From Stigmatella aurantiaca DW4/3-1 (GTDB taxonomy: Bacteria; Myxococcota; Myxococcia; Myxococcales; Myxococcaceae): DNA of 64,000 nt. Location: the NCBI RefSeq assembly GCF_000165485.1, contig NC_014623.1, positions 2,313,501 through 2,377,500 of the forward strand. The letters run 5' to 3'. The translations under genes and the position numbers were made by a program. Every line of letters starts with the position of its first letter. Position 1 is the first letter of the stretch. The notes under the pieces are model-generated. The model did not search any database. It was not told the origin of the DNA and worked only from the letters and a program-made list of their open reading frames with translations. Shown piece by piece: positions 61,304 to 64,000 of the stretch.

Positions 61304-62278
61304 TTAGTACTTCCGATGGGGGAACTCCTTGGCGGCAACCTCCTGCGGGAACACGCCCTCTTCGGTGACGATGCGCTTGGGCACCGGCTTGCCGGCCACG
61401 ACGTCCTTCACGGCGCTCATCAGCTGGGGCCCGAGCAGGGGGCTGCACTCCACCGTGCAGTTCAGCTTGCCGGCGATCATCGCCTCGAAAGCGCCCTTCA
61501 CCGCGTCGATGGACACGATGACCACGTCCTTGCCGGGACGCAGGCCCGCCTCCTCGATGGCCTGGATGGCGCCAATGGCCATGTCGTCGTTGTGGGCATA
61601 GAGGACGTTGATCTTCTTGCCCTCGGCTTTCAGGAAGGCCTCCATGACCTCCTTGCCCTTCGCCCGGGTGAAGTCACCGGTCTGGGAGCGGATGATCTTG
61701 AACTTCGGGGCGTTCTTGAGGACCTCCTCGAAGCCCTGCTTGCGGTCGATCGCGGGGGCAGAGCCGACGGTCCCCTGGAGCTCGACGATGTTCACATCGC
61801 CCTTGGCGGCCAGCTCCTTGACGGGCGGGTAGTCGATGAGCCATTTCGCCGCGCGGCGGCCTTCCTCCACGAAGTCCGAGCCCATGAAGGACACCCAGAG
61901 GGAGTCATCCTTCACGTCCACGGCGCGGTCAGACAGGATGACAGGGATCCGGGCGGCCTTGGCCTCCCGGAGGACGGGCTCCCAGCCGGTCTCCACGACG
62001 GGCGAGAAGGCAATCACGTCCACCCGTTGGGCAATGAAGGAGCGGATGGCCTTGATTTGGTTCTCTTGCCGTTGCTGGGCGTCGGAGAATTTCAAGGTGA
62101 TACCTTCCGTGGCCGCGGCATCCTTGATGGACTGGGTGTTGGCGGTGCGCCACTCGCTTTCCGCGCCCACCTGGGAGAAGCCGAGAACGATTTTCTTGTC
62201 CTTGGCCAGGGCGAGCCCTGGGACGAATGCAAGGACGAGAAGGACCGCGGAGGCAGCGTTGAAGACAGCTCTTTTCAT
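61304..62278 (-). CDS. ytfQ: periplasmic sugar-binding protein, YtfQ-like
   Basis: 324 residues. Signal peptide VFNAASAVLLVLAFVPGLALA, then a Peripla_BP_4 fold with the YtfQ-type opening KIVLGFSQVGAESEWRTANTQSIKDAA, conserved IKAIRSFIAQRVDVIAFSPVVETGW, ILSDRAVDVKD, NVLYAHNDDMAIGAIQAIEEAG, and VECSPLLGPQLM near the end. E. coli YtfQ binds galactofuranose; L-arabinofuranose has the same ring configuration. In this ara operon the ligand is more likely L-arabinose (probably the furanose form); this is inference. Confidence 0.92.
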   Translation of the reverse strand: MKRAVFNAASAVLLVLAFVPGLALAKDKKIVLGFSQVGAESEWRTANTQSIKDAAATEGITLKFSDAQQRQENQIKAIRSFIAQRVDVIAFSPVVETGWEPVLREAKAARIPVILSDRAVDVKDDSLWVSFMGSDFVEEGRRAAKWLIDYPPVKELAAKGDVNIVELQGTVGSAPAIDRKQGFEEVLKNAPKFKIIRSQTGDFTRAKGKEVMEAFLKAEGKKINVLYAHNDDMAIGAIQAIEEAGLRPGKDVVIVSIDAVKGAFEAMIAGKLNCTVECSPLLGPQLMSAVKDVVAGKPVPKRIVTEEGVFPQEVAAKEFPHRKY

Positions 62279-62367
62279 GGGTCGTCCCTCTCACTGAGCT
62301 ACCCTGGTGTGTGGAAACACTGGTCACGAGCGCCAGGTTCGCGGTGACGGTCCAGCAAGCCATCCGC

Positions 62368-63870
62368 CTAGCGGGCCAGCCGGTAGGCCAAGTCGTTCCA
62401 CCGGAGCTCGTTCTTGAGGGCGTGGAGCTCCATGCCTTTGCCGATGTGGATGAACTCGATGCCCACCATCGCCGCGAAGTCCTCGAGGACCTGAGGCGGG
62501 ACGGCCCGGCTGAAGCCGGCATGGTGAGCGCCTCCCGCGAGGATCCAGGCTTCGCAGCTCTCCTTGAAGCTGGGGCGGGGCGTCCAGATGGCACGCGCCA
62601 CCGGCAGGTGGGGCATGGTCTGCCCGGGCTGGACGACATCGAGCTCGTTGACGATCATCCGCATGCGGCCCCCCATGTCGACCAGGGTCGCGTTGACCGC
62701 GGGGCCCGCCGCGGCCTCGAAGACCAGCCGGCAGGGATCGGCCTTCCCTCCGATGTCGAGGGGGTGGATCTCCAGCGAGGGTTTGCCCGCCGCGATCGAC
62801 GGGCAGACTTCGAGCATGTGCGCGCCCAGGACGAGCTCGTTCCCCTTGGCCAGGTGGTACGTGTAGTCCTCCATGAAGGAGACACCTCCCGGCAGGCCCG
62901 CGCTCATCACCTTCATGATGCGGATGAGGGCGGCGGTCTTCCAGTCGCCCTCCGCGCCGAAGCCATAGCCCTCGGCCATGAGCCGTTGACAGGCCAGGCC
63001 GGGCAGTTGTTTGAGCCCGTGGAGATCCTCGAACGTGGTGGTGAAGGCGCTGAAGCCGCCATCCCGCAGGAAGCCGCGCATGCCGATCTCCTGCCGCGCG
63101 GCGTCGCGCAGCACCGCTCGCCGCTCGCCGCCCTTGCGGAGGGCCGGCACGAGCGAATACTTCTCCTCGTACTCGGCGAGCTGGGCGTCGACCTCGGACT
63201 CGCCCACGTCGGCGATGCGCCCGACGAGGTCGCCCACGGAGTACCCATTCACGGACCAGCCGAACTGGATCTGCGCCTCGACGCGGTCACCACCCGTGAC
63301 GGCCACTTCCCGCATGTTCATCCCGCCGAAGCGGACGATCTTCATGCGCCGCGACTCGGCCAGGCCGCAGGCCGCCCGTGCCCAGCCGTCGAGCTTCGCC
63401 AGGACGTCCTCATCCTTCCAGTAGCCGACGACGATCTTCCGGTCCAACCGCAGGCGGGCGCCGATGAACCCGAACTCGCGGTCGCCATGGGCGGACTGGT
63501 TCAGGTTCATGAAATCCATGTCGATCTTGTCCCAGGGCAGCTCCCGCTCGGTTTGCGTGTGGAGGTGCGCCAGAGGCTTCTGGAGCCGCGTGAGCCCGGC
63601 GATCCACATCTTCGAGGGCGAGAAGGTGTGCATCCAGGTGATGACGCCCACGCAGGCCGGTGAGGCATTGGCCTCGAGGCAGACGTTCAGGATCGCCTCC
63701 GGGTCCGTGAGCGTGGGCTTGCAGACCACGCGGACGGGAAGCTTTCCGGAGGTGTCGAGGAAGCCAGCGATCTTCCGCGAGTCCGCGGCCACCGTCGCGA
63801 GCGCCGCCTCGCCGTAGAGATGCTGACTGCCGGTGAGAAACCACACTTCCTGCTGCTTCAGATCGATCAT
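62368..63870 (-). CDS. araA: L-arabinose isomerase
   Basis: 500 residues, matching E. coli AraA (500). N-terminus VWFLTGSQHLYGEAAL and GVITWMHTFSPSKMWIAGL are family signatures. Mn-site residues lie in EGYGFGAEGDWKTAA, FMEDYTYHL and HMLEVCPSI, with a later His in AGGAHHAGFSRAVP. It converts L-arabinose to L-ribulose. Its ATG overlaps the stop of the partial araB gene (ATGA). An 89-bp gap separates it from the sugar-binding-protein gene, where a second promoter or processing site could lie. Confidence 0.97.
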   Translation of the reverse strand: MIDLKQQEVWFLTGSQHLYGEAALATVAADSRKIAGFLDTSGKLPVRVVCKPTLTDPEAILNVCLEANASPACVGVITWMHTFSPSKMWIAGLTRLQKPLAHLHTQTERELPWDKIDMDFMNLNQSAHGDREFGFIGARLRLDRKIVVGYWKDEDVLAKLDGWARAACGLAESRRMKIVRFGGMNMREVAVTGGDRVEAQIQFGWSVNGYSVGDLVGRIADVGESEVDAQLAEYEEKYSLVPALRKGGERRAVLRDAARQEIGMRGFLRDGGFSAFTTTFEDLHGLKQLPGLACQRLMAEGYGFGAEGDWKTAALIRIMKVMSAGLPGGVSFMEDYTYHLAKGNELVLGAHMLEVCPSIAAGKPSLEIHPLDIGGKADPCRLVFEAAAGPAVNATLVDMGGRMRMIVNELDVVQPGQTMPHLPVARAIWTPRPSFKESCEAWILAGGAHHAGFSRAVPPQVLEDFAAMVGIEFIHIGKGMELHALKNELRWNDLAYRLAR

Positions 63871-64000
63871 GACCCTGCTCCAGTCTCCACGAAGGCGCCG
63901 AACTCGAGGTACTTCGCGTAGAGCGGCGCGTAGTGCTGGGCGCGCTCCGGGCGCGGCCGGTAGGTCTGCTCGGTGCCGGCGGACATGGCCTGCTGTGCTT
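63867..64000 (-). CDS. araB: L-ribulokinase, C-terminal fragment (cut by window edge)
   Basis: Only the last ~43 codons are in the window. The reading frame ends with TGA inside the araA start overlap, and its product includes QAMSAGTEQTYRPRPERAQ and HYAPLYAKYLEFGAFVETG. The pattern of Y-x-P-x-P, then Y-x-x-L-Y-x-x-Y, is the usual end of an FGGY-family ribulokinase. Position directly upstream of araA supports AraB. It phosphorylates L-ribulose with ATP. Confidence 0.85.
   Translation of the reverse strand, partial: AQQAMSAGTEQTYRPRPERAQHYAPLYAKYLEFGAFVETGAGS

Noticed and set aside
1-64000. tRNA, rRNA, CRISPR arrays, IS elements, prophage genes
   Set aside because: Looked for in the intergenic stretches and among the protein products; none could be supported.

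Overview
This is a 64 kb, very GC-rich, gene-dense chromosomal window that looks like a myxobacterium (Myxococcota, probably a Cystobacter/Stigmatella/Hyalangium-type genus). The reasons are the codon bias, many PAS/histidine kinases, an AgmX/PglI-type C-terminal protein, lipoproteins with a short Cys-rich C-x-x-x-x-D-C N-terminus, DUF4136 and DUF2911 proteins, and the mixture of predatory and saprophytic functions. I see no rRNA, tRNA, CRISPR array, prophage or insertion sequence. This is an inference from content, not an identification.

Layout. 1-3.4 kb: the C-terminal end of a beta-phosphoglucomutase fused in frame to a trehalose-phosphatase, then a GH65 trehalose/maltose phosphorylase-type enzyme (4-bp overlap). 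3.4-7.0 kb (minus): a flippase-like membrane protein, an orphan MbtH-like protein, a fused substrate-binding/permease protein and its ABC ATPase. 7.3-9.5 kb: cold-shock protein with terminator, DUF4136 lipoprotein, cytochrome P450. 9.7-17.4 kb: histidine kinase and three cation/proton antiporters of different types. 17.4-21.8 kb: hybrid kinase, RadA, GlsB-type membrane protein with a strong terminator. 22.0-26.5 kb: bioB-bioF-bioD, then a small unknown gene coupled to a class I/II aminotransferase. 26.5-30.6 kb: TPR protein plus solute-binding lipoprotein, and GTP-dependent PEP carboxykinase. 31.0-40.0 kb: DUF2911 protein, then a complete bacillithiol operon (bshC-bshB1-bshA), divergent from a large PIG-L deacetylase, a 56-residue membrane protein and a sodium:solute symporter. 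40.0-49.5 kb: MiaE, GNAT, AgmX-like protein, flavoprotein, PAS kinase, membrane protein, Glu-Q-RS, PEGA protein, metallophosphoesterase. 49.5-57 kb: unknown protein, RlmN/Cfr family, GCS2-type ligase, AA10 LPMO, eukaryote-like cyclophilin, small Cys-rich secreted protein, ECF sigma/anti-sigma pair. 56.8-64 kb: L-arabinose locus, with araD on plus and araB'-araA plus a YtfQRT-YjfF-type sugar ABC transporter on minus.

How the genes work together. The trehalose block could link T6P dephosphorylation, trehalose phosphorolysis and beta-Glc1P isomerisation. The ara block covers uptake, isomerase, kinase and 4-epimerase, and a lacO-like perfect palindrome upstream of araD suggests LacI-family control. 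The bsh block carries all three bacillithiol steps plus three coupled genes of unknown role, and is the best candidate here for an under-described system. Adjacent genes are very often joined by ATGA or GTGA overlaps, so translational coupling is a theme of the window.
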